DNA of 64,000 bases from Hofstenia miamia (Eukaryota; Xenacoelomorpha; Acoela). Shown here one piece after another: positions 1-9,440 of this stretch. Both the position numbers and the translations under genes were made by a program. The notes under the pieces were generated by a model that worked only from the letters and a program-made list of their open reading frames with translations, made no database searches and was not told the origin of the DNA. The stretch covers positions 244,072 to 308,071 of the forward strand of contig SCFE01000066.1 in NCBI GenBank assembly GCA_004352715.1. The letters run 5' to 3'. Each line of letters opens with the position of its first letter. Positions within the stretch are counted from its first letter, which is position 1.

Positions 1-59
1 AAAAATATGGTTTAACTCCATTTTATGCATACTCATAAGATAGATATATTAAATCAACA

Positions 60-1130
60 GATGAAAATAAAATTTTGTATATTGATGCAAATAATCTATA
101 TGGCTTGGCAATGAAACAAAAAAAGAAAGGTAGACCCTTCTGAATATAGCAAATATCAAAATCAAATTGCTCTTAAAAGTGTTTGTCCTACACCAAAGCT
201 TATTTGTAATCAACATGATAAAACATTCTATTTTTGCCATTATAGGCTATTAAAGTTTTATCTACGAATGGGTATGGAAATGGGTAAAGTGCACAGAGTA
301 ATTTCATTTAAACAGAAAAAAGTTTTAGAAAAATACATTGACCACAACACTAACATGCGTTCAAAAGCAAAAAATAGTTTTGAAAAAGATTTTTATAAAC
401 TTTTAAATAATGCTTTCTTTGGAAAAACTTGTGAAAATATTAGAGGACGGATAAATGTAAAAATGTTTAATAAAACTGAGACTACTGAAAAATTAATTAA
501 GGAGCAAAGTAAGCTAGAATTTAAAACACATTCTGATTTTGATGATTTTCTAGTATATCATTACCATCAAACTAAATTGAAGTTTGATAAACCAATATAT
601 CTTGGATTTACTGTTTTAGAACTTTCAAAATTGTTAATGTATGAAACTTATTATGATGTATTGCAACCATTTTTTGGTGAAAATAATACAACTTTGAACT
701 ATATGAATACAGATAGTCTCATTTTAAATATAAAAACTAAAGATATAATTAATGATTTGAAAACACTTAATGATTATTATGAATTATTTGATTTTAGTAA
801 TTTTGATAAGAATCATGAATTATTCAATGAACAATTTAAAAAGATTCCTGGTTATTTTAAGATAGAAACACCTGAAAGTATTTATTAATTGAGTTTGTTG
901 CTTTGAAGAGCAAAATGTATTCATATAAAGTTAATGATAAAAGTAAAAACACTTTGAAAGGAATAACAAAAGTTGAGGAAGAAAAGTTAACTTTTAAAGA
1001 TTATAAAAACTGTTTAGAAACAAATAAAGTTGGTGTTTCAAACAATTATACATTGAGAAATAAAAAACATAAAATTAGTTTAATCTCTACAGAGAAGACT
1101 TCTCTCTCATGTAACATAATCGTAATCTAA
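60..1130 (+). pseudogene. Polinton/Maverick protein-primed DNA polymerase B, decayed C-terminal half
   Basis: This is the palm and C-terminal part of a family B protein-primed DNA polymerase, which would replicate the Polinton element. Motif A reads YIDANNLYG near 81-107. Motif B reads LLNNAFFGKTCEN near 406-440. Motif C reads YMNTDS near 700-717, and a KSKMYSYK-type motif lies near 906-930. The coding sequence is broken: the frame shifts between motif A and about position 133, runs open from there to a stop at 886-888, then continues one frame over to 1130. In motif C the first catalytic Asp of the usual YxDTDS is Asn, so the enzyme would be inactive even if the frame were intact. The exonuclease half would lie upstream of the window. 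The motif set is diagnostic of the protein-primed polymerase family; assignment to Polinton rests also on the protease and virion-like genes that follow on the same strand. Confidence 0.88.
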
Positions 1131-1500
1131 TCATATGTGGTCAAACTAAGAAAAAAGAAGATGAAACTAAGACTGAATATTAAAATAAAATATTAATTGT
1201 AAAAACATATGATTAAGATTAATTAGTTATTTGTAAATTTATAGTGCAGTAATTTTTGATATTAATTAATTTGGCAAAAAGGCACTAGACCTAAATCGCA
1301 ATTGCTAATTAAGGCAGAAGTGCGTAATCGGCAGACGAAAGAAATTTAAAGCGTTTGAAATTGTAAACAACTGGAATTAGCAGGTACTAGTCAAATATTT
1401 GATTGTTTGTTAATTTTTCACTATAAAAATTGTGTAATTGATCATTTTGGTGATGAAGTTAATTTACTGGATTTACTTTACGTTTTTGTATCAGGTTATT
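1131..1500. other. No gene seen downstream of the polymerase relic
   Basis: AT-rich sequence with stops in all frames. Nothing recognised. Confidence 0.5.
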
Positions 1501-2192
1501 TTATTTAATACAATGGAAAGCTAAACGTTCGAGCTCTCGGGTATTCTAGACAGTGGTTCACGACTCCAGTTAACGGGTGCATCGTGTATAGCTGGTGCTT
1601 ACCCGAGATGCTCTTAGGTTAGGTGTAGGAATAGGGGTTTTTACTCGTATTAGCTTTCCTATCGTTCGTTGTCAATATTACCATCTTTATTACATTATGC
1701 TATTACATCTAGCTACATTAGGAAACTTCATTATTTGTTTGTATTATATTGAACAGAGTTTATTACGTATGATTACTAGTGGACTGACGGACTATCGATT
1801 CATTCCTTTTGCCTGGACCGTATTGATTGTTCACATGTACTCTAGGTTGGCATGTAATTATTTATATGTAAGGTTATTATATGTACGAACTCATAACAAG
1901 CTATTGCATCCCGGTTGCGAGATTCCTTTATTAAACAACTTCATTGATAACAAGAACAATCAATACAATAAATTAATAAGGTATCACACATTATCACTAT
2001 CGTACTTATGCACACTATTCCATTACACTGAGTCATCCGAATTGTGGTTGGTGTCTCTATCGATGTGTCAGTTTCGCATGGAAATACTCGTTGTAGCGTA
2101 ATTCTTCAATTCCTCTTTTGTGCTTTGTTGCAGGTCGTGTAAGCATACCCTGTACTTTGTACACTCTGTCTCGTGTCTTGGATCTAAAACCA
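1501..2192 (+). other. Unassigned block with a 168-codon open frame, cut by a gap
   Basis: This block is visibly less AT-rich than its surroundings and interrupts the Polinton. An open frame runs from about 1595 to 2101. Its translation is rich in Leu, Tyr, Ile and His and has no motif I recognise. The base composition, and the abrupt end at a run of Ns after a possible TTGGATC-type junction, would suit the long terminal repeat of an LTR retrotransposon inserted here. I cannot find the matching second LTR or a target duplication, so this is a guess. The frame may be open by chance. Confidence 0.25.
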
Positions 2193-2213
2193 NNNNNNNN
2201 NNNNNNNNNNNNN
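2193..2213. other. Assembly gap (21 N)
   Basis: Run of Ns. A diverged copy of the virion-like gene tail starts immediately after it. Confidence 0.99.
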
Positions 2214-2321
2214 AGCAATTCCAGGAGAAGGTATGTGATTAAATACACCTGAAGGAGGAAATGGAATTAAAATTGGACCTCCAGGTTCAAAAGGGAAAGG
2301 AATGTGATTAAATACACCTAA
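2214..2321 (+). pseudogene. Diverged fragment of the Polinton glycine/lysine-rich protein gene
   Basis: This stretch matches the 3' part of the gene at 2697-3215 (from about 3071), but it is not identical. CGA codons have become TGA stops and there is a small insertion near 2250. It is bounded by an N run on the left and a single n at 2322. It therefore comes from a second, more decayed Polinton copy, present either here or at another locus drawn in by the assembler. Confidence 0.8.
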
Positions 2322-2322
2322 N

Positions 2323-2670
2323 AACCATAGAACAGAAAGAATAGAGACAGATACTGGAGTCTGTCACCTACCGTACTACATAAGGAGGAAACAAGTGTTA
2401 CAGCAGCTCCTAAACTAAGCTAAGACTTACTAGTATGAAGGTTGGCGAGATTCTACACTCAGCATTTGATGATAAAAGATATTACTTAAATAATAATAAA
2501 GGTTTTCCATATGGGTTCCTTTAAATAATAAGGATTTGTATTTATTTTAATCTTTTCTGTTTGAAATCAAAATTTATTATTTGATAAAATTTTGTCTTTA
2601 AATGGTACAATATTATCCATGGAAAAATATATTTTCTTTTAAGGAGAACTTTGTTCTCTGTAGTGAAATT
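2323..2670. other. No gene seen
   Basis: AT-rich sequence after the single n at 2322, leading up to the promoter-like motif of the next gene. Nothing recognised. Confidence 0.5.
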
Positions 2671-2675
2671 ATTTT

Positions 2676-2696
2676 CACTCTTACTTATATATACAA
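2676..2696 (+). promoter_or_regulatory. TATA-like motif before the 2697 gene
   Basis: A CTCTTACTTATATATA stretch ends just before the ATG at 2697. It is a looser version of the CTCTTATATA element found directly upstream of the ATGs at 3684 and 5085, and is probably the gene's own promoter core. Confidence 0.4.
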
Positions 2697-3215
2697 ATGA
2701 CAGATTATAAGAACTATAACTTATACTTAACTAATAGTCAATTAAATAAATTGAAAAAAAATATTAAAAACTCAAGTTCTATAACTTTAAGGGTTAGTAA
2801 TACTAGCCAAGGAACTTCCATTCCATTTCTTTTAACAGAAAGACAAATAAATAAATTAGAAAAAGCTAAGAAAATAAATAAAGCTTGTGATATTAAATTT
2901 TCTACAACACAAATTATTGCAATGAAGACAAATGGTGGTGCTTTGGGCTCCTTACTTATGGCAGCTGCTCCATTAATTGGAAAGTATGCAGTAGCACCAT
3001 TAGTTACTGGTGCAATGGGAGCCTTGGGAAGAAATTCAGTCAATAAAATCTTTGGAAAGGGATTAAAACAAGCAATTCCAGGAGAAGGTATGCGATTAAA
3101 TACACCTAAAGGAAATGGGATGAAAATTGGACCTCCAGGTTCAAAAGGGAAAGGAATGCGATTAAATACACCTAAAGGAAAAGGAATGCAGATAAAAAAA
3201 AACTATTCAGTTTAA
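2697..3215 (+). CDS. Polinton small basic virion-like protein (PX-type), 172 aa
   Basis: This intact 172-residue frame begins at an ATG behind a TATA-like motif. The protein contains two related N-terminal repeats: LTNSQLNKLKKN from about residue 11 and LTERQINKLEKA from about residue 47. An Ala/Gly-rich hydrophobic stretch follows (about residues 81-108, around LLMAAAPLIGKYAVAPL). The tail is strongly basic, with repeated GMRLNTPKGKG-like units (about residues 129-165). It lies just upstream of the adenain-type protease on the same strand. Polintons encode several small virion or unknown proteins in this neighbourhood, and a basic tail with a hydrophobic patch would suit a DNA-binding or membrane-active minor capsid role, which is an inference. 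It is the best-preserved gene of the element; a diverged copy of its 3' part lies at 2214-2321. Confidence 0.6.
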   Translation: MTDYKNYNLYLTNSQLNKLKKNIKNSSSITLRVSNTSQGTSIPFLLTERQINKLEKAKKINKACDIKFSTTQIIAMKTNGGALGSLLMAAAPLIGKYAVAPLVTGAMGALGRNSVNKIFGKGLKQAIPGEGMRLNTPKGNGMKIGPPGSKGKGMRLNTPKGKGMQIKKNYSV

Positions 3216-3221
3216 ACTTTA

Positions 3222-3646
3222 GTAATCCCCTTTCAAATTATGATATTTTACAATTTATGAAGAATATTAAAAACTTTAAAGGGATCTTTTCTAGAAATAC
3301 TTTGAAAAATTTGGGTTTTGGATTTTATGTTTGTAATTTAGACCATTCTTCAAATACTGGCACACATTGGATAGCATTTTATTATTTTAAGGATACTAAA
3401 GAGTTTGGCTCTGCCAATCTTGAGTATTTTGATAGTTTTGGTCTACCTCCATTTCAAAGTATTTTTTCAATATTTAAAGATGTTAAGGACAATACTGTGT
3501 ACAACAGCTCACAGTATCAACAAAGTTCTAGTGTATTATGTGGATACTATTGTATATAGTTTATATGTGAAAGATGCACGGGAAGAGATTATTTCTCAAT
3601 ACTTAATGATCTTTACAAGAGAAATTGTGAGAGATATAAAAATTAG
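3222..3646 (+). pseudogene. Polinton adenain-like cysteine protease (PRO) with in-frame stop
   Basis: This is an adenovirus-type (C5/Ulp1-fold) cysteine protease, the enzyme that processes virion proteins in Polintons and adenoviruses. Numbered from the ATG at 3257, the catalytic set is visible: His37 in THWIAFYY, Asp59 in YFDSFG, Cys95 in LCGYYC, and Gln88 seven residues before the Cys as an oxyanion-hole residue. A TAG at 3557-3559, just after the Cys motif, cuts the frame; the same frame then stays open to 3646 with protease-like sequence. Upstream of the ATG the frame is also open and looks family-like (PLSNYDI), so 3257 may be an internal Met. It follows the 2697 gene by a few bases. A nonsense mutation in an otherwise good sequence suggests recent decay. 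Confidence 0.85.
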
Positions 3647-3663
3647 GAATATATTAAAAACTA

Positions 3664-3683
3664 TTTTCTAACCTCTTATATAA
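3664..3683 (+). promoter_or_regulatory. TTTTCTAAC-CTCTTATATA motif before the fibre-like gene
   Basis: This motif ends two or three bases before the ATG at 3684. Nearly the same 19-mer (one C to T difference) recurs at about 5064-5082, before another ATG at 5085. Such repetition at gene starts of one element suggests a shared late-type promoter. Confidence 0.5.
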
Positions 3684-4895
3684 ATGGGATTTAATAATAG
3701 TGGAATACCTGAAGCTACACATTCTTATCAAGAAGGTTACAATAATAACATTGAAACAGATGTTAAGCTCATAAAATACAAAATAAATCAAATTGAAAAT
3801 AATAAGTTAGATATATCAGGGTATAATCTTTTCAATAGAGATTTAAATATGCGCAATGAGAAAATTATAAATGTTCGTGATGGTGAACAGGAAAAGGATA
3901 CTATTAACAAACAACAAATGGAAGATTATGTTGAAAAAAGACTTGCAAACAATGAAAACAAGATTTTGCAAATTATTAAACAATCCAATACTCAATTATG
4001 TAGTGTTGAGTCTATGCATAATTTCTATTCAAATTTACAAGACAATTACCAAAAGAATATTCAATTATTTGAAAGAACTGAAGGTGGAAAAACATTTGCT
4101 AAAAATTATGAACGTGGTTTTAAAAAGGCTTATGCAATATCGCAATTCTCTGAAAAAATATGGTTATTTGGTTTGATAGAAACTTTGGAAACTACTGGAT
4201 TTGCTTATATAAATCAATTTTTTAAAACTGAAAGCCATGAGCAAGCTTTAGATTTTCCTACCTATGGTGATAAGAGTTTTGACAAAATTTCAATAGAAAA
4301 TGGTTATATTTATGTTAGAGATGCTCATAGTTGGATTTCACTTTCAGGAATTTGTATCTTATCAAAAAATCATTATAATATGTTACATTTAAAAAATGAT
4401 GTATACTATACAGTAATTAATACCTTTGTACATTTTAGAGGTAAATATGTTTTTAGAACTGGTGAGATTTTATCTAGCAACTGGACTTTATTTACTTTAC
4501 CAAAAGAAGCTTGGGCTCCAAAAACAGTAAGATTTGCTGTAGTTTGTGAAAAATCAAAAGATGTTTATGTCCAAATTAGTAAATTTGGTGAATTGTCTGT
4601 ACACAATTTAGAAATAGAAGAAACATTTGTTTCCTTAAAGAATATATATTTTGATGCCACTGATTTGTTTTGGAATGACATTGAATTAAATACTGACAAC
4701 AGTGATATTATTAAAGGAATGCAATTTGATACTGAATTTAAAAACACTTATATTTCTGATTTGCAACATTGTCAATATAAGGTAATTGGTGCACAAGTTT
4801 TCTTTAGAGGAATATGCCAAAGGAATAAGCACAACTTGCAAAATCGTGCAAATATAATTAAAATTAATCAGGAACTTGCATATAGTTTAGAATAA
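3684..4895 (+). CDS. Polinton fibre-like protein, 403 aa, followed by an in-frame continuation to 5054
   Basis: This is a long open frame starting at an ATG directly behind a TATA-like motif. Residues about 48-86 follow the pattern seen at the base of bacteriophage tail fibres: NRDLNMRNEKIINVRDG, then KDTINKQQMEDYVEKRL (compare the usual 'dMngnkIinladPt..qdAvtKkYVd' plan). A probable coiled-coil region follows (about 87-150). The C-terminal half is beta-rich; around Trp267 it has the W-x-x-L-F-x-L-P ... P-x-x-V-R-F-x-V-V layout typical of fibre head domains. This suggests a trimeric attachment or spike protein of the Polinton virion, which is an inference. The TAA at 4893-4895 is followed in the same frame by 52 more sense codons to a TGA at 5052-5054, so this may be a recent nonsense mutation in a roughly 456-residue gene. 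Parts of this gene recur exactly at 5094-5164 and 6454-6560. Confidence 0.6.
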   Translation: MGFNNSGIPEATHSYQEGYNNNIETDVKLIKYKINQIENNKLDISGYNLFNRDLNMRNEKIINVRDGEQEKDTINKQQMEDYVEKRLANNENKILQIIKQSNTQLCSVESMHNFYSNLQDNYQKNIQLFERTEGGKTFAKNYERGFKKAYAISQFSEKIWLFGLIETLETTGFAYINQFFKTESHEQALDFPTYGDKSFDKISIENGYIYVRDAHSWISLSGICILSKNHYNMLHLKNDVYYTVINTFVHFRGKYVFRTGEILSSNWTLFTLPKEAWAPKTVRFAVVCEKSKDVYVQISKFGELSVHNLEIEETFVSLKNIYFDATDLFWNDIELNTDNSDIIKGMQFDTEFKNTYISDLQHCQYKVIGAQVFFRGICQRNKHNLQNRANIIKINQELAYSLE

Positions 4896-5063
4896 AATGA
4901 ATTAATATTTGGACTAGCTACATCTAGTGGTATAATTCGGTGTGATACTTCACATAAGAATGGTCCGTTTTGGCTGTTTGCAATTGACACAGGGCCTATA
5001 AAATGGATTAGTTTGCAAAATTTGACATATTTCCTTCCAAAGACAAATTATTGAAATTAATTT

Positions 5064-5087
5064 TTTCTAATCTCTTATATAGAAATG
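5064..5087 (+). promoter_or_regulatory. Repeated promoter motif and start codon of a lost Polinton gene
   Basis: TTTTCTAATCTCTTATATA is followed by an ATG at 5085-5087, copying the arrangement before the fibre-like gene. The downstream coding sequence is interrupted by a single n at 5093, so the gene it served is not in the assembly here. Confidence 0.45.
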
Positions 5088-5093
5088 AGTAAN

Positions 5094-5164
5094 CATTTGT
5101 TTCCTTAAAGAATATATATTTTGATGCCACTGATTTGTTTTGGAATGACATTGAATTAAATACT
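5094..5164 (+). repeat. Exact 71-bp copy of 4624-4694 between two n bases
   Basis: All 71 bases match part of the fibre-like gene, and the copy is bounded by single n characters at 5093 and 5165. This looks like a gap-filling or contig-join artefact rather than biology. Confidence 0.9.
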
Positions 5165-5169
5165 NTTGA

Positions 5170-5525
5170 TCAATATTAACGCGCTTGGAAACACGCTCTA
5201 ATGCAAATAACACATCATTTTTCGTTTGAAATATTTGAGTTTTGGATCTATGAATTGTTTTCCTTAAAACATGGCGTTGCATGTTTAAACATTGTTACAA
5301 CAAACACGCCCTAAGTGAAATTTGTTATCAAAAATATCAGTTTGCCTAAATCCTAAAAATCAAAAATTCTCACTTTACTCTGAGCACATTGTCAAAAAAA
5401 TTAATTTGTTCAATTAAGTTTTGTCAAAAATATTTCATTGCTATATGGCGTCCAAAAGCATCAGTCCATTACCGCATGGCAAATAGTCATGTGTCCCAAT
5501 GGGATCTCCTTCACTCGGTCTTAAC
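5170..5525 (-). repeat. Dispersed repeat, copy 1
   Basis: The reverse complement of this segment aligns with 40690-40990. The best block is 5391-5486 against 40779-40872, sharing ATTTGCCATG, GGACTGAT, TTGGACGCCA and CAAATTAATTTTTT with scattered mismatches. A weaker match continues on both sides with indels. No protein is recognised in it. Confidence 0.7.
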
Positions 5526-5530
5526 TACTC

Positions 5531-6240
5531 ATGCATATTTTACTATTTTAATTGCACAAAAATACTAACCCTGGTTATATATAACTTAACCTAACGGCAA
5601 AAAAAGTCTAGGTATGATTGTAACTTTAATCTAGTGAGTTAGAATTGCAACTCCACTCGAACCTAAAAGCTCAACTTGCAGAGGTGACTAAGTGTGCCTT
5701 TGAATATTAAATTTGTAAATAGTATTGTTCGCTTTTTCTGATTTGATTGCACATAACTATTCTTTAAATCATTTTGCACTCTTAATAGACATCATCTCCT
5801 ATTTTATTTCTATTTTACATATATATGGAGAAGGTGATATTTCATATTTGCCATTGAGGATTTCAATTGTGTTTTGCGAAAGATATCATTAAAAACTATG
5901 AATGCCATTATTTTGGCTTATTGGTATTAATTTTCGATAATCTAGAAAAAAGCTTTCGAGTTTTTGCTAAGAAATTTTAGTTGTTCTCAGCAACTCATGG
6001 TACTCTGAAATCACAGAAGTTACAAACGAAAGAGCTTTATAATTAAGCTGTTGATTTTTGCCTATTCTAGTGTAAGGTTTTTTATTTTTATGCTAATATA
6101 TTTCAGTTGGGATATTGTATCAAGTTCTAAGCTATTGTCTTTATCTTTAATAATTTACATAATAACGGAGGACTACTTGATGTTAACTTTATTAAGATAT
6201 AATGATATATATANATAAAATATGTAATACATAACTTTAA
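5531..6240. other. No gene seen
   Basis: AT-rich sequence with a single n at 6214. Nothing recognised. Confidence 0.5.
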
Positions 6241-6244
6241 AATA

Positions 6245-6698
6245 GAAAAATTTAATTATCCTAAGTTAAATCCTGTGATTCTCAAGTCTTGTTTAGCTTA
6301 TCAATGTCTTTATTTGGTTAATTTTGAGAAGAATATTTCTATAAGTGATATATTAGATAAATTCAACCAGGAAATTGGTTTGATTGGTCCAGGAGAAGGA
6401 TGTTTAACAAACCTATTTGAATATTTATTTGAAACTATTCAATATTGTCANACTTGGTTTGATAGAAACTTTGGAAACTACTGGATTTGCTTATATAAAT
6501 CAATTTTTTAAAACTGAAAGCCATGAGCAAGCTTTAGATTTTCCTACCTATGGTGATAAGGAAACTATTCAATATTGTCACACACATTCAATCCTCCACG
6601 ACAGTTATGGTCGATTTTACAATGAATATGGATTGGGTAGGGGCTATTGTTATGCTATTATTAATACTTGTAATTTCTTAAAGAAAAATCCTTTTTAG
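6245..6698 (+). pseudogene. Unrecognised coding-like segment interrupted by a copied insert
   Basis: Open sequence runs from about 6245 to the n at 6451 and resumes after an insert to a TAG at 6696-6698. Its composition is protein-like: Cys, Gly, Tyr and Phe are spread as in a globular protein, with stretches such as GLIGPGEGCL and GRFYNEYGLGRGY. An AG preceded by a T/A-rich tract near 6248 could be a splice acceptor, making this a candidate 3' exon, or it could be another Polinton gene. I do not recognise the family. The interruption at 6451-6560 is bounded by a duplicated 20-mer (6431-6450 and 6561-6580), so the break is probably an assembly artefact. Confidence 0.45.
6454..6560 (+). repeat. 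Exact 107-bp copy of 4168-4274
   Basis: The segment matches the fibre-like gene base for base. It is preceded by a single n (6451) and flanked by a repeated 20-mer, GAAACTATTCAATATTGTCA. The pattern points to a false join. Confidence 0.9.
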
Positions 6699-6699
6699 G

Positions 6700-7555
6700 A
6701 CATTTGACAGGTTTTATATTTTGCTTAAGAAATAGGGTGTAATTAAAAGTAGAAGCACTGAATTTCATGTAAAAATTTTGAACAAGTGGTTGCAGGAATT
6801 CTTTGGATGTCCGTAAAAGGCAGGTTTTCTAAAAAATGCAAAAAATTGCTCAAAAACATATTGGTACATAGTTGAAATGGGGGTATAATTGAATAATTAT
6901 TTATATGGGTATGGCAGTAGTTTTTTTACCCCTGGCTGTAAAATCGTGAATTTCAAAAAAAACACCTTTTTTCTTATCATAATCAATAGAAAAGTGTAAA
7001 ATTTATTGAAAACTGATCATTATTAAAAAACCGTATATACCAAACCCTACATTTAATGACTACTGAAAAATCACATTCGAATTATTAGCAAAAAAACATC
7101 AGCTAACCTTTTTTTAAGAAAGATGAGACCAATAGTCGACAGGAAATTTTTATTCACGATATGCCTCAGCACTATAATTTTCATTTTTGATTATAGGCAT
7201 CACAATGCTTTATAAAAGTACCGGAAGTGTTTGAAGAAAAACTCCAATCGATCGTAAATCGTGCACTGGCCATAATTAGTGACTCAAATCAACCTCGTAT
7301 TATTCTTAAATATCGTCGTATTCACCTGGGTTTATAATTTTTCGCAATGATTCTCCACCCTAACCATCATCTACATCATTTAATTCTTCCCAAGCTCATC
7401 CACTCTGGGAAATTCCGAACGGAAAGAATAAACTTATCTATGCAAAGGGATCAATTCATTCTTTACTTTAGTTCATATTTTATTGATACTCTTTGTTATA
7501 TTTCTGCAGTCACTTTACAGTGAAGTTATTTCGTTGATTTATTTTTAAATATACG
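6700..7555. other. No gene seen
   Basis: AT-rich non-coding sequence without long open frames. Confidence 0.5.
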
Positions 7556-7558
7556 TTC

Positions 7559-7593
7559 TACTACTACTACTACCACTACTACTACTACTACTA
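7559..7593 (+). repeat. (CTA)n microsatellite
   Basis: About eleven CTA units with one CCA variant. It abuts the truncated 3' end of the LINE reverse transcriptase. Confidence 0.9.
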
Positions 7594-9440
7594 GTATGTA
7601 ATGACTAATCAAATCAAAGGCTTTTGAAAGATCTAAGAAAGGTCTAACTACAAATTTATTAGAATTTATGGAGTGATGCTCTCCAAAATTCAGTAGTATT
7701 TATTAGTGCATCAGTTGTTGAGAAAATTTTGTGAAATCCAAATTGGGCTTTGGATAATACACTATAATTATTTAAATAGTCAGTTATTTGATTATATCAT
7801 AGTCTTTCGAATGTTTTGCCTATTGAAGAAGTAATTGAGATTTGTCGATAATTAGTGGCAATTGATTGATCGTTTTTCTTAAGAATAGGAGTAATTTGCG
7901 AAAGTTTTCAATTTTCTGGGAAGTAGTTACATTTATTATGCATTCATTAAATATAAAATGTAAGGAATTTGCAATGATGTCTGCAGTAACTGTGAGGGCC
8001 CATGAGGGAATGCTTGAGGGACCGCTTGATTTGTTGGGTTTAACTTATTGATTGACTTAATAATTTCATAGCAAGTTGGGAAGCGGAAAGAAAATTCGAG
8101 TGTACAAATTTTGCGTGAAGCGTTTTTGTACTTATCAAGGGGGCCATTGTATTTTCCTAGATTAACAAAAGTCTTATTTAACTCATTAGATTTCTAAATT
8201 GTCAGTAAGATTGTTACCTTTCTGATCTTTTATCACATCAATTGAGTTTGATTTTGATCCTTTATAATTTGTGATTTCATGTACTAGCTTCCATTTTGAA
8301 CCTTCACTGAAAAGGCGCGCATATTTATTTTTAATGAATTCGTTGAATGCTTTACGAGATTCAATATGCGGCAAAATTCTTGCTGATGCGGGAATTCATA
8401 AAATGTTTCTAGGTTTTGTTCATTTCGCTAATCAATGCTTTGCAAGTTTCAGTTATCCAAGGTTTATTCGAAAAAGTATTGTTTTCTTTGGAGTTTTTAC
8501 TGGATTTAACCATTATTTCGTTTTCAGTGCAAAATATGTTAAAATAAAATTCAAAAATGTCTAAAAAGTTTTCCAGCATTTCATTTTAATATGATGCAGA
8601 ATATACAGGAAACCAATTTTTTGATAACAGGGATGATTTAAAATTATTAATATTTTCAATACATTTTTCACGAGTTTTAATTTATTTTATGTTATTTTTT
8701 GGGGCAGAATGAGACCTTTGAAATTTGATAGATGTCAAACAGTGGTTAGAGAGTGGAATTCAAAAGTAGTATTCTCATAATATAGATTGCTTTTCTCAGC
8801 TAGTATAATGTAGTCAATTAGTGTTCTACTGGATGATTCTAGTAGGCAAAGTTTTATTGGCCAATTCTAAATTAAATGTGTTTAGAAACAGATCCATTTT
8901 ACATTGGTCATTGGTATTAAAATAATTTAGATTCCAATTCCCGAAAAGTACTGTCTTCATTTTCAGAACAGGCAAGTGATAATTCGTCTTCTAGTTGTTG
9001 AATAAAAGAATTAGAGAATTTCTTATGCAGACAGTAGAATGCATTTAATAACTGCTTTTTAAACGTGAATTTTTGATTAGATTATTAATTTGAACCAAGG
9101 ACTTCTAAATGATTTGAACCCATAAACTATCAAAATTTGATTAGTTATTACTCTTAATATCGTTGTGTATCTTGGGATTAAATGACTTGGGGATTAAAAA
9201 TAATTCACCTCCCCTTTGGATTTTCCTAACGCTTTGTTCTAATTTCTATCCCTTCCAAATAGTGCAATGTTTCATTAACAGTCCATGAGCCATCTAGATC
9301 TTCGTTTTTAACCAAGTTTCAGAAATTGCGAGAATTAAATCCTTTTTAGAATTTGAAATAAATTCCCTATATTCAAAATTTTTTAATGCTTAGATTTTGA
9401 AAATTTAAATGTACAAAATTCACTATATCCAAACCGGTAT
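7594..9440 (-). pseudogene. LINE (CR1/Jockey-like) ORF2 relic: endonuclease plus start of reverse transcriptase
   Basis: Read on the minus strand, this is a non-LTR retrotransposon ORF2. The endonuclease part shows ISETWLKTK near 9320, a degenerate FGNWN (usually GDFN or GDWN) near 8940, and an SSSRTLIDYI segment near 8830. Next come KWKLVHEITN near 8280 and reverse transcriptase blocks: ATNYRQIS near 7850, then AQFGFHKIFSTTDALINTTEFW near 7740. The RT ends in FLDLSKAFDLISHY at about 7610, where the CTA microsatellite begins, so the catalytic YxDD and the 3' end are missing. Several stops and frameshifts make it non-functional. The family is inferred from motif order and spacing. Confidence 0.8.
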
